From Actinoplanes lutulentus (lineage in GTDB: Bacteria > Actinomycetota > Actinomycetes > Mycobacteriales > Micromonosporaceae), in contig NZ_QLMJ01000018.1 in NCBI RefSeq assembly GCF_003259845.1, positions 124,001 through 188,000 on the forward strand: a stretch of DNA of 64,000 nt, read 5' to 3'. Below the pieces are notes generated by a model. That model searched no databases, was not told the origin of the DNA, and saw only the letters and a program-made list of their open reading frames with translations. Position numbers and translations under genes: made by a program. Shown here one piece after another: positions 48,940 to 57,892 of the stretch. Positions within the stretch are counted from its first letter, which is position 1. Every line of letters begins with the position of its first letter.

Positions 48940-49815
48940 ATGATCGTTACTCCCTTCACCGCCCGGTCCACCGCCGCCGACGTTCTCGACGGCCTTGATC
49001 TCACCGGCCGGCGTGTTCTGGTCACCGGTGGCGGCTCCGGGCTCGGTCTCGCCACCAGCCAGGCGCTGCGTGATGCCGGCGCCGAGGTGATCGCGACGAG
49101 CCGCGCCGATTTCGACCTGGCCGACCCCGCGTCGATCAACACCTTCACCAACGCCTGGACCGGCCCGCTGCACGCGATCGTCGCGAACGCCGGGATCATG
49201 GCGCTGCCGGAGCTGACCCGCGCCCGCAACGGCTGGGAGATGCAGCTCGCCACCAACTTCCTCGGCCACTTCGCGCTGATCACCGGCCTGCGCGAGCACC
49301 TGACAGCGGACGCCCGGATCGTGCTGGTCAGTTCCGGCGCCCAGCTCAACGCGGGCCTGGACTTCGACGACCCGCAGTTCGAGCGGCGGGCGTACGACCC
49401 GTGGGTGGCGTACGCCCAATCGAAGACCGCCGACGTCCTGCTGGCCGTGGCGCTCTCCCGCAAATGGGGTGTGACCGCGAACGCGCTCGCCCCCGGGCGC
49501 ATCCACACCAGCCTGCAGCGGCACCTCTCGGACGCGACGATGCAGGCGATGGGCGCCATGGATCAGACCGGCGAGCTGATCCACCCGGACAACTTCAAGA
49601 CTCCCGAGCAGGGTGCGGCGGCGTCCGTGCTGCTCGCCGCGTCACCGCTGATCGACGGGGTGACCGGGCGGTACTTCGACGAGGACGTGCAGATCGCCGG
49701 CGTGGTGCCGGGCGGGACCGGCCTGCACGCGGGCGTTGCCCATTGGTCGGTAGACCCCGCGAACGCCGACCGGCTGTGGGATCTGGCTATCGAAGCCCTG
49801 CGGCCATCTCGATGA
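48940..49815 (+). CDS. Short-chain dehydrogenase/reductase
   Basis: 291 residues from ATG 48940; GTG 48931 is an alternative. Cofactor motif VTGGGSGLGLATSQAL, NAGIMALPEL, the catalytic Ser in VLVSSGAQLNAG, and YAQSKTADVLL (Y-x3-K) are present. The sequence belongs to the retinol-dehydrogenase/WWOX-like SDR group. An NADP preference is likely but not certain. Its last 29 bases overlap the end of the hydrolase gene on the other strand. Confidence 0.87.
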   Translation: MIVTPFTARSTAADVLDGLDLTGRRVLVTGGGSGLGLATSQALRDAGAEVIATSRADFDLADPASINTFTNAWTGPLHAIVANAGIMALPELTRARNGWEMQLATNFLGHFALITGLREHLTADARIVLVSSGAQLNAGLDFDDPQFERRAYDPWVAYAQSKTADVLLAVALSRKWGVTANALAPGRIHTSLQRHLSDATMQAMGAMDQTGELIHPDNFKTPEQGAAASVLLAASPLIDGVTGRYFDEDVQIAGVVPGGTGLHAGVAHWSVDPANADRLWDLAIEALRPSR

Positions 49816-51046
49816 GGTGCCCGAGCACGGCGTCCCCGGAGGTCCGGAGGCCGTCGTGCTCGTACTCATTCGTCACCCAGGTGCGAACATTGCCAACAGT
49901 CGACGCGGTCAGCAGTGACAGCTCCGCGTCCACGTACATGTCGTCGGCGTACACCGCCGCCAGCACCGGCACCTCGTTGCCCGCGAGACGATCCACGTCG
50001 ACGAGATCGGGCCAGTCATCAGCGGCGGCCAGCAGATCGGCGGCGCCGGCGAACGGCCGCAACGCGGCGATCTCGGCGAACATCCAGGGGTACATCATCT
50101 CGCCGGTGAACAGCAGCGGGTCCGCCTTCTCCCCGAATTCCGGATATCTCGAGATGAGGCGTGACGCGGCCCAGCCGGAGGCCACTCCCTGCCGCCCGTA
50201 GCAGTACTCCTGCAGCGCGAACAACGGCGTGTCGACGAACCCCGTCAACCGCATCACCTCGTGCAGAAACGTGTCCGACAACCACGAACCGTGCCACGCC
50301 TCTTCGAAAAGCCAGTGCACCTGCGCGTACCCGGAACTCATCCCGAAAGCGTTCCCGAGAAGCCGCAACCGCCGTGCGGTGAGCCGATCCCCGTCCGGCA
50401 ACCGCACATCGGCGGACTCCAGGTGATCGGCGACCGCGCGCACTCCCGCCACGTCCTCGGGAAACGCTCGATAGAACTCGGCATTCTTCGCGGCCACCCG
50501 CGGATAGGTCCGGGCATAAACATCGTCGGCCGTGGCGGTCAGACCCGGCAGCCCACCGGTCACATAGCAATTCCGCAAACCCTGCGGCGCCGCCGACAGA
50601 TAGGCCATCGTCACGAAACCGCCGTAACTCTGCCCGAGCGTGTCCCATTTCGAGCCGCCGGCCAGCCGTTCCCGCAGAATCTCCGCGTCCGCGACGATGC
50701 TGTCCGCCCGGAACAGCCGGAGAAACGCCGCGAGCCGGTCCGCCGGCATGTCCCGCACGGTCCGCGCGGTGATCGGCGTACTGCGCCCGGTCCCCCGCTG
50801 GTCCAGCAACAAAACCCTATGGGTACGCGTAGCGCGCGCCAGCCAGCTGTCCGCCCGCAGCGGCCGCGGCGATTTCCCGCCCGGACCGCCCTGCAGGAAC
50901 AGCAGCCACGGCAGATCGTCGCCCACCCGATCGGCCGCCACCACCTCGCGCGCGAAGATCTCGATCCCGGCCACACCGGGTTTCCGATGATCAAGCGGCA
51001 CGGTGACGGTGTGGTCGGTGAAACGCAGTCCCGGGTGAGCGATCAC
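49787..51046 (-). CDS. Proline-iminopeptidase-like alpha/beta hydrolase
   Basis: 419 residues from GTG 51046, with AGGGTGAG at fitting distance; TTG 51049 would add one residue. The oxyanion motif LQGGPGGKSPRP, LLLDQRGTGRSTPI and the nucleophile elbow TLGQSYGGF are diagnostic for S33 prolyl aminopeptidases and related hydrolases. The C-terminal acid is in AVYADDMYVD and the His in NEYEHDGLR. No signal peptide. Cytosolic removal of N-terminal residues from peptides is the family role. Confidence 0.85.
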   Translation of the reverse strand: MIAHPGLRFTDHTVTVPLDHRKPGVAGIEIFAREVVAADRVGDDLPWLLFLQGGPGGKSPRPLRADSWLARATRTHRVLLLDQRGTGRSTPITARTVRDMPADRLAAFLRLFRADSIVADAEILRERLAGGSKWDTLGQSYGGFVTMAYLSAAPQGLRNCYVTGGLPGLTATADDVYARTYPRVAAKNAEFYRAFPEDVAGVRAVADHLESADVRLPDGDRLTARRLRLLGNAFGMSSGYAQVHWLFEEAWHGSWLSDTFLHEVMRLTGFVDTPLFALQEYCYGRQGVASGWAASRLISRYPEFGEKADPLLFTGEMMYPWMFAEIAALRPFAGAADLLAAADDWPDLVDVDRLAGNEVPVLAAVYADDMYVDAELSLLTASTVGNVRTWVTNEYEHDGLRTSGDAVLGHLIEMAAGLR

Positions 51047-51067
51047 CAACTCACCCTAAATCCTGTG

Positions 51068-52687
51068 TCAGGAACCCGCGACCGTGAACGGAGCGCTCGC
51101 CCGCCCCTCGTTCGCCGACCGGTCCAGCGAGGTCAGGCAGTACGTCCCACCCGCCGACGACGGTTTCGGATCGGTCACCGGTGTCCCGGAGCGTCCGGTG
51201 GAGACCAGCGTGGCCTCCTTCTCCCCGGTCCGGTACAGCGCCCAGCTCACCCCGTCGGCGGCAGCCGCGAAGACGAGTTCGCCGTTCGCACCCCGGGTCG
51301 CCCCGGTGATCTGCGGCGCCGCCGGTGGCGCGGCCGGCAGGCGGGCCATCCGGGGCAGCAGCGCCGGCGACGCGTAGTGCTTGTCGCGATAGCGGGTCAC
51401 CGAACCCAGCCGGTTCGCCTTGACCTTTTTGGCGCTGTAGTGCACCTGGCCCTGGACGCCGTACTTGTCGTTGAGCGCCATCTGCCTGTCGAGTTCGGCG
51501 GGATCGCTCCAGTCGCCTTTCTCGCCGACCCGGTAATCGGCCATCCCGATGTAGAGCTGCACGCCGGTGCCCTTGACCGTCTTCACCCACCAGGGCAGCG
51601 TTTTCGCGTAATCGGCCTTGTCGAAACCGATCGTCCAGTACAGCTGCGGCACGATGTAGTCGAGCCAGCCCTCGCGTACCCATTTACGGGTGTCGGCGTA
51701 GATGGCGTCGTAGCTCTCCAGGCCGCTGGTGTCGGAGCCTTCGCCGCCGTTGCGCCAGATGCCGAACGGGCTGATCCCGAACTTCACCCACGGTTTCAGC
51801 GCGGCGAGCCGTTCGTGCATTTCCCGGACCAGGGTGTTCACGTTGTCGCGCCGCCAGTCGGCCCGCGATTTCCCGCCACCGTGTTTCGCGAACGAGGCGT
51901 TGTCCGGGAAGTCCTGGCCGGCTTCCGGATAGGGGTAGAAGAAGTCGTCGAAGTGGACGCCGTCGAGGTCGTATTTCTCGACCGCCTCCAGCATCGCGTC
52001 CTCAACGAAACGGCGGGCCTCGGGCACGCCGGGATCGAAGTACAGCCGGCCGTTCTTACCGGTCGGGTACGAGATCCGCCATTCCGGGTGCTGGAGCAGC
52101 GGATGGTTCGGCGCGAGCTTCGTCAGATCGGTCCCGGCGCCGCCGCCCGGCGCCGGCTGGGTTCCCCGGTACGGGTTGAACCAGCCGTGGAACTCCAGGT
52201 TGCGGGCGTGCGCCTCGTCGATCATGAACGCCATCGGGTCCCAGCCGGGATCGGTGCCGTCCAGCTTGCCGGTCAGCCAGTTCGACCAGGGCGCGTACGC
52301 CGACGGCCAGAACGCGTCACCGCTGGGCCGGACGTGCACGAAGATCGCGTTGTGGTTCTGCGCCTCGGCCAGGTCGAGCCACTTCAGGTACTCCGCCTTC
52401 ACCTGTGCCTGGGACAGCCCCGGCTTGGACGGGAAGTCGATGTTGTAGACCGTGGTGAGCCACATGCCGCGCAGTTCCCGGGCGGGGGCCCGGACCGGGA
52501 CGACCCCGCACCGGCCGTCGTTGGCCGCGGCCGGCGCGGCCACCGCCGGCACCGGATCGCCGGTGGCCGCCGCCCGTCCGAGCGGCTGGTGGAACGCCGC
52601 GCGAACCAGGCCGACACCGAGAACAGCGACGCCGAACAGAACGACGGCGAGCAGCAGGACGAGACGAATCGGGGGGTTTCGTAACAT
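51068..52687 (-). CDS. Exported glycoside-hydrolase-like protein (GHL10/DUF187)
   Basis: 539 residues. A signal anchor (PIRLVLLLAVVLFGVAVLGVGLVRA) precedes a Pro/Ala linker and the GHL10 barrel (about 70-430): RELRGMWLTTVYNIDFPSKPG, NAIFVHVRPSGDAFW, GVHFDDFFYPYP and the acidic IYADTRKWVREGWLDYIVPQLYWTIG. A C-terminal Fn3-like part follows (PAAPQITGATRGANGELVFAAAADGVSWALYRTG). Family members cleave or modify cell-wall polysaccharides. It is read from one base inside the glgM stop, so the two are co-transcribed. Confidence 0.85.
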   Translation of the reverse strand: MLRNPPIRLVLLLAVVLFGVAVLGVGLVRAAFHQPLGRAAATGDPVPAVAAPAAANDGRCGVVPVRAPARELRGMWLTTVYNIDFPSKPGLSQAQVKAEYLKWLDLAEAQNHNAIFVHVRPSGDAFWPSAYAPWSNWLTGKLDGTDPGWDPMAFMIDEAHARNLEFHGWFNPYRGTQPAPGGGAGTDLTKLAPNHPLLQHPEWRISYPTGKNGRLYFDPGVPEARRFVEDAMLEAVEKYDLDGVHFDDFFYPYPEAGQDFPDNASFAKHGGGKSRADWRRDNVNTLVREMHERLAALKPWVKFGISPFGIWRNGGEGSDTSGLESYDAIYADTRKWVREGWLDYIVPQLYWTIGFDKADYAKTLPWWVKTVKGTGVQLYIGMADYRVGEKGDWSDPAELDRQMALNDKYGVQGQVHYSAKKVKANRLGSVTRYRDKHYASPALLPRMARLPAAPPAAPQITGATRGANGELVFAAAADGVSWALYRTGEKEATLVSTGRSGTPVTDPKPSSAGGTYCLTSLDRSANEGRASAPFTVAGS

Positions 52688-53886
52688 CAGAGAACCGAGC
52701 GATAGACCTCGAGGGTGTCCTCGGCGATCCGGGCCCAGCTGAAGTGTTCGACGGCGCGGCGGCGGCCGGCCTTGCCCATCGTGGCGGCCAGCGCGGGGTC
52801 ACGCAGCACGCGGGACAGGGTGGCGGACAGGTCGGCCACGAACTTCTCCGGGTTCACCGGTGTTCCCGTACCGTCCTGGACCTGCTCGATCGGCACCAGC
52901 AGGCCGGTCTCGCCGTCCTTGACCACCTCGGGGATGCCGCCGGTCGCGGTGGCGACCACCGCGGTCTCGCAGGCCATCGCCTCCAGGTTCACGATGCCCA
53001 TCGGCTCGTAGATCGACGGGCAGACGAAGACCGTGGCGTGCGTGAGCACCTGGATGACGTCCTGTTTCGGCAGCATCTCCTGCACCCAGATCACGCCCTC
53101 CGGGTCACGGGCCTCGCGCAGCTCACGGGCCAGTGCCTCGACCTCGGCGGCGATCTCGGGGGTGTCCGGCGCGCCGGCCAGCAGGATGATCTGCGCCTCG
53201 GCGGGCAGGTCGTGACAGGCCCGCATCAGGTACGGCAGACCCTTCTGCCGGGTGATCCGGCCGACGAACACGACGCTGGGCCGGTTGCGGTCGATACCGA
53301 GCCGGTCGACGACGTCGGTGCCCTGGTCCGGCGAGTACAGCGCGGTGTCGATCCCGTTGTAGACCACCTGGATCTTGTCAGGGTCCACCGACGGGTACGC
53401 CTTGAGCACGTCCCGCCGCATCCCGCCGGAGACCGCGATGATCGCGTCGGCGCTCTCCACGGCGGTCCGCTCGCAGAACGACGACAACGCGTAACCGCCG
53501 CCGAGCTGCTCGGCTTTCCACGGGCGCAGCGGTTCGAGGCTGTGCGTGGTCAGCACGTGCGGGATGCCGTGCAGCAGTTTCGCCGTGTGGCCGGCGAAGT
53601 TCGCGTACCAGGTGTGGCTGTGCACGATGTCGGCGCCGGCGGCGCCGTGCGCCATCTCGAGATTGACCCCCATGGTGCGCAAGGCCGCGTTCGCGCCCGC
53701 CAGCTCCGCGATCTCCGGGTACGCCGTGACGCCCTCCTCGTCGCGGGGAGCACCGAAGCAGTGCACCCGCACGTCGGCGAGACGCCGCAGGTCACGGGTC
53801 AGGTATTCCAGATGCACCCCGGCGCCGCCGTAGACCTCCGGCGGATATTCGCGGGTGATCAGGTCGGCGCGCAGTCGTGAGGTCAC
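52687..53886 (-). CDS. glgM: Glycogen synthase-family glycosyltransferase (GlgM/GlgA, Rv1212c-like)
   Basis: 399 residues from GTG 53886. GT-B fold with GT4-type features: REYPPEVYGGAGVHLEYL at the N-terminus, HSHTWYANFAGH, VFVGRITRQKGLPYLM, and the donor site SIYEPMGIVNLEAMACETAVVATATGGIPEVV. The actinobacterial version of this branch makes alpha-maltose-1-phosphate from ADP-glucose for the GlgE route; older annotations call it GlgA. In M. tuberculosis its neighbour is glgC; here two c-di-GMP genes lie between them. A GHL10 glycosidase follows in the same operon. Confidence 0.87.
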   Translation of the reverse strand: MTSRLRADLITREYPPEVYGGAGVHLEYLTRDLRRLADVRVHCFGAPRDEEGVTAYPEIAELAGANAALRTMGVNLEMAHGAAGADIVHSHTWYANFAGHTAKLLHGIPHVLTTHSLEPLRPWKAEQLGGGYALSSFCERTAVESADAIIAVSGGMRRDVLKAYPSVDPDKIQVVYNGIDTALYSPDQGTDVVDRLGIDRNRPSVVFVGRITRQKGLPYLMRACHDLPAEAQIILLAGAPDTPEIAAEVEALARELREARDPEGVIWVQEMLPKQDVIQVLTHATVFVCPSIYEPMGIVNLEAMACETAVVATATGGIPEVVKDGETGLLVPIEQVQDGTGTPVNPEKFVADLSATLSRVLRDPALAATMGKAGRRRAVEHFSWARIAEDTLEVYRSVL

Positions 53887-53950
53887 GGTTCGCAGGATAG
53901 CGGGCCGCCGACAGCTCAGCCCGGTCCCGGCCCCGGACGATGGAACTGAC

Positions 53951-55516
53951 GTGAACCGGCTGTGGTCCGTTTACCTGCTGATCGGCGCGGTGCTGGTGGT
54001 GAGCGCGGCCGCCACCCGGCAGCCGTGGGGCGAGGTGGTGCTGACCGGCGCGGAGATTTCCGCCGGTCTGGTGGTGATCGTCGCGATCCGCCGGCGCCGG
54101 CCGCCCGCCGCCGCGTCCTGGTGGCTGCTCGCCGCCGCGCTGCTCGCCTTCGCCGCCACCCACGTCACCGACCGCATCGGGACCGGCACGACGGCCGACG
54201 TGGCCGCCGTCGCCTGCGCGTTCACGCTGTTCACCGCGGCGATGCTGGTCCGGGTCCGTCATCTGAGCCGGCCCGGGCAGCACCGGGCGAACCTGGTCGA
54301 CGGCCTGATCGTGATGCTCTGCCTGCTGGCCGGCATCTGGGCGTTCATCACCGGTCCGTTCCTGATGGAACGCTGGGGCCATCTGCCGGCCCTGCTGACG
54401 TTCATCCTGTTCAACCTGCTCGGCCTGGTGCGTACCGCGGCCGGGGCGGTGCTGCTGCTGGCCGGTGATCCCCGTGACCGGGTCAACCAGCTGCTGATGG
54501 CGAGCGTGGCGCTGCAACTGGCCGGCGACACCACGTACGCCAGCGGTCTGGCCGACAACGACGGCACGAAGTCCTGGCAGGTGGCCTGCTGGGTGTTCGG
54601 GCACCTGATCGCCGCGGCGGCCGCGCTGCATCCGCACATGGCCCGGATCGAGCCGGGGCGCGACACCCGGACGATCTCGCGTACCCGGCTCTGGCTCTTC
54701 TCGGTTCTCACCGCGCTCAACCCGCTGATGACCGGCCTGGCGGCCGCCCTGCGACCGCACGACGGTCCTCCGCCGCAGCCCGAGAACGAGCTGAGCCTGC
54801 TGATGGCGCTCAACGCGTTCATGATCCCGCTGCTGCTCAGCGTCGCCGTGAGCGTCCTGCTGCTGTTGCGGATGGGCGGGCTCGGGAACCTGGCGCAGCG
54901 CCGGGCGGACGCCCTGGACGCCGCCCTGCGCGAGCAGGACGAGCTGCGCGCCGAGCTGGAACACCGGGCCACCCACGACCCGCTCACCGGGCTCGGTAAC
55001 CGGGCCGCGTTCACCGACGGGCTGGCCGCCGCGATGGCGACGCCGCACGGTGGCCGGGGCTGGCTGATCCTGGTCGACCTGGACGGCTTCAAGGAGGTCA
55101 ACGACACCTTCGGGCACCCGGTCGGTGACGAGCTGCTGGTGGCGCTCGGCGGCGAGTTCCGGGCCGCCGTGCCGTCCGCCGCGGTGGCACGCCTCGGCGG
55201 CGACGAGTTCGCGGTCCTGATCCCGGGCGAGGCGGACGCGCCGCCGGCCGCCCCCGCCGACGGCGATCTGATCGGCCGGGACGCGGTGGCGGCCGCGAGC
55301 GTCCTGCTCGACGTGGCCGCGCGCGAGCGCCTGCTCAGCGGCAACCGGATACGCGTCTCGGCCAGCATCGGCCTGCTCGACCTGAACGACGCGGCCGGGC
55401 CCTCGGAGGCCCTTCGCGACGCCGACGTGGCGCTGTACGCGGCGAAGACCGCCGGCCGGGCCTGTTCGGCGATCTACAACCCGGTGGCAACCGGAGCCGC
55501 AACCACGGCGCGATGA
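53951..55516 (+). CDS. Membrane diguanylate cyclase (GGDEF)
   Basis: 521 residues from GTG 53951 (MNRLWSVYLL); the frame upstream overlaps glgM and is rejected. Nine or so membrane helices (MASE-like, about residues 1-310) are followed by a coiled linker (RRADALDAALREQDELRAELE) and a GGDEF domain: RATHDPLTGLGNRAAF, VDLDGFKEVNDTFGHPVGDELL and RLGGDEFAVLI with GGDEF at 416-420. The metal and catalytic acids are intact, so it should make c-di-GMP. The domain carries a 24-residue insertion (EADAPPAAPADGDLIGRDAVAAAS) near the C-terminus. It ends 3 bases before the next gene. Confidence 0.9.
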   Translation: MNRLWSVYLLIGAVLVVSAAATRQPWGEVVLTGAEISAGLVVIVAIRRRRPPAAASWWLLAAALLAFAATHVTDRIGTGTTADVAAVACAFTLFTAAMLVRVRHLSRPGQHRANLVDGLIVMLCLLAGIWAFITGPFLMERWGHLPALLTFILFNLLGLVRTAAGAVLLLAGDPRDRVNQLLMASVALQLAGDTTYASGLADNDGTKSWQVACWVFGHLIAAAAALHPHMARIEPGRDTRTISRTRLWLFSVLTALNPLMTGLAAALRPHDGPPPQPENELSLLMALNAFMIPLLLSVAVSVLLLLRMGGLGNLAQRRADALDAALREQDELRAELEHRATHDPLTGLGNRAAFTDGLAAAMATPHGGRGWLILVDLDGFKEVNDTFGHPVGDELLVALGGEFRAAVPSAAVARLGGDEFAVLIPGEADAPPAAPADGDLIGRDAVAAASVLLDVAARERLLSGNRIRVSASIGLLDLNDAAGPSEALRDADVALYAAKTAGRACSAIYNPVATGAATTAR

Positions 55517-55519
55517 GAT

Positions 55520-57805
55520 GTGAGCGTGCACATCCCGTCGTTCACCCGCCTCGCGGCCTGGCAGTACACACTGGTCGCCGGCCTTGCGACGGTCTTCGCC
55601 GTGCAGCTGGTGGCGGGTGGCGCGGGCGGTCCGGCCTGGCTCCTGCCGCAGGCCGCCGGGGTCGTGGTGACGGTGACGGCGGTGCTCCGGCGCGGTGTGG
55701 GCTCGCCGCTCGGCTGGTGGCTGATGGCCGCCGCACAGATCGCCGCGACCGCGGTGAACGGCTGGTGGATGCTCCAGGACGCGCGCGGCGCGCCGGCGCC
55801 CGGCAACGCACCGATGGGCATGTCACTGACCGTCGTCTGGACGCTGTACGCGGCCGCCGGTTACGTGGTGACCCGCAAGCCCCGCCGGGGACGCTCGGCG
55901 ACCGAGAGCGGGGCCGAGTTCGGCACCGTGGTGCTGTTCCTGTCCATGCTCGCCTGGTCGATGGTGATCGTGCCGTACCTCGACGACCCCGGGTACCGCC
56001 AGGTCGACGACGCGATGGCGGCGCTGTACGCGGGGCTCGACATCGCGATCCTGATCGTCGTGCTGCGCGGGCTGAACTGCTCCCGCCTGGTCACCGCGGC
56101 CGGCGTGACGCTGCTGGCACCGCACCTGGTCTACGCGGCCGCCGGCGGGTCCGGCACCGGGCCGTTCCTGCCGGGCGGTTTCGGCTTCCTGGCGATCGCG
56201 GTGTGGAACGTGCTGGTGACCGCGGCCGTGCTGCACCCGAACGCCGGCTGGCAGGGCACCTGCCAGGTCACCGGCGACCGGCTGATCGGCCGGCCCCGGC
56301 TGATCGGCCTGGTCGCCATGGCGGTGGCCAGCCCGCTCCTGCCGGTCGCCGGCGGCTATCTGACCGGTTCCGGCAGCCCCGCCGTGGTGATCGTCCCGGC
56401 GGCGATCACCGCGGTGCTCTGCGGGCTGCTGCTGGCCCGGATCGCGATCCTGCTCCGGATCGGGGAGGGCCGGGCCGCCCAGCTCGCAGCAGCGCTCGCC
56501 GAGCAGCAGGAGCTGCAGCAGCGGCTCGCGTACCGGGCCGGGCACGACGCGCTGACCGGGATCGCCAACCGGGACCTGCTGATGGAGCGGCTCACCGCCA
56601 CCGCGGCCGGTGACCGGCCGTACGCGCTGCTGCTCTGCGGGCTGGACGGGTTCAAGGCGGTCAATGACACGTACGGCCACCCGGTCGGCGACACCGTGCT
56701 GCGCCAGCTGGCCGGGCGGCTGCTGCTGTTCGCCCCGGAGGTGGACCTGGTGGCGCGGCTGAGCGGCGACGAGTTCGGATTCCTGGTCGAGCGGGCGGAG
56801 CTCACCGACGACCTGGCTTCGCGTGTCCTGGCCGCCGTGGCGGACCAGCCCTTCGTCGTCGGCGAGCGGCGGATCCATCTGACGATGAGCGCGGGTGCCG
56901 CCATCGGCGTACCAAAATCGGAGCCGGCGGCGACGCTCGGAGATGGTGACCTGGCTCTTCGGGCTGCGAAGCAGGCCGGTGGCGCGCGGCTGAGCTGGTT
57001 CGACGACTCGCTGCGCGCCGAGCAGAGCGAACGCGCGAGGATCGCGGCGGGCCTGCGGCAGGCGCTGGCCGATCAGACGCTGCTGATGCACTACCAGCCG
57101 GTGGTGGACACCGCCACCGGCCGCACGCTCGGGGTGGAGGCGCTGATGCGCTGGCGCCGCGACGGCGAGATGATCCCGCCCGGCGTGTTCATCCCGGTGG
57201 CCGAGCAGACCGGCCTGATCGTCGCGCTCGGCATCCGCGCGCTGCGGCTGGCCTGCGCGCAAGCGACCCGGTGGCACGCGGAGTACGGCCTGTACGTGAC
57301 CGTCAACGTCTCCACCCACCAGCTGCGCGACCCCGGGTTCGCCGGTGACGTCCTGGCGATCCTGGCCGAGACCGGTCTGCCGGCCCGGGCCCTGGTGCTG
57401 GAGATCACCGAATCGGTGCTCATCGACGCGGCGGACACCGGTGTGCTGGACGTGCTGCGGGCCGAGGGCATCCGGATCGCGATCGACGACTTCGGTACGG
57501 GGTACTCGTCCCTCGCATATCTGCACCAACTGCCCGTCGACATCCTGAAGATCGACCAGTCGTTCATCCGCCGCCTGCAGGACCCGCCGCGCCCGCAGGA
57601 CGTGAGTCTGACCAGGGCGATCCTGGAGCTGGCCGGCAGTCAGGACCTGATCACCGTGGCCGAGGGCGTGGAGACCGCCGCGCAGGCCGAGCTGTTGCGC
57701 GAACTGCGCTGCCCACTGTCGCAGGGCTATCACTTCGGCCGCCCGGTGGAGCCCGGGATGATCGAGGCCCGGATGCGGGAGGCGAATCCCGCGCCGGTAA
57801 GCTGA
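55520..57805 (+). CDS. Membrane GGDEF-EAL protein (c-di-GMP synthesis/breakdown)
   Basis: 761 residues from GTG 55520. About nine TM helices occupy residues 10-310; their pattern is like that of the preceding gene. GGDEF domain: RAGHDALTGIANRDLL, GLDGFKAVNDTYGHPVGDTVL, RLSGDEFGFLV with SGDEF at 415-419. EAL domain: EALMRW at 540-545, VNVSTHQLRD, LEITES, IDDFGTGYSSLAYL, LKIDQSFI, VAEGVET, LSQGYHFGRP. All the metal-binding acids and the catalytic Lys and Glu of EAL are seen, so both activities are possible. It sits between glgM and glgC. Confidence 0.9.
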   Translation: MSVHIPSFTRLAAWQYTLVAGLATVFAVQLVAGGAGGPAWLLPQAAGVVVTVTAVLRRGVGSPLGWWLMAAAQIAATAVNGWWMLQDARGAPAPGNAPMGMSLTVVWTLYAAAGYVVTRKPRRGRSATESGAEFGTVVLFLSMLAWSMVIVPYLDDPGYRQVDDAMAALYAGLDIAILIVVLRGLNCSRLVTAAGVTLLAPHLVYAAAGGSGTGPFLPGGFGFLAIAVWNVLVTAAVLHPNAGWQGTCQVTGDRLIGRPRLIGLVAMAVASPLLPVAGGYLTGSGSPAVVIVPAAITAVLCGLLLARIAILLRIGEGRAAQLAAALAEQQELQQRLAYRAGHDALTGIANRDLLMERLTATAAGDRPYALLLCGLDGFKAVNDTYGHPVGDTVLRQLAGRLLLFAPEVDLVARLSGDEFGFLVERAELTDDLASRVLAAVADQPFVVGERRIHLTMSAGAAIGVPKSEPAATLGDGDLALRAAKQAGGARLSWFDDSLRAEQSERARIAAGLRQALADQTLLMHYQPVVDTATGRTLGVEALMRWRRDGEMIPPGVFIPVAEQTGLIVALGIRALRLACAQATRWHAEYGLYVTVNVSTHQLRDPGFAGDVLAILAETGLPARALVLEITESVLIDAADTGVLDVLRAEGIRIAIDDFGTGYSSLAYLHQLPVDILKIDQSFIRRLQDPPRPQDVSLTRAILELAGSQDLITVAEGVETAAQAELLRELRCPLSQGYHFGRPVEPGMIEARMREANPAPVS

Positions 57806-57892
57806 AACGCAAGTCCACAGCAGCTGACGCAAGATATTTCGGACAGCCCTTTCGGGTGGCGAACGAGCGGCCGGAACATTAGCGTCCTTCCC

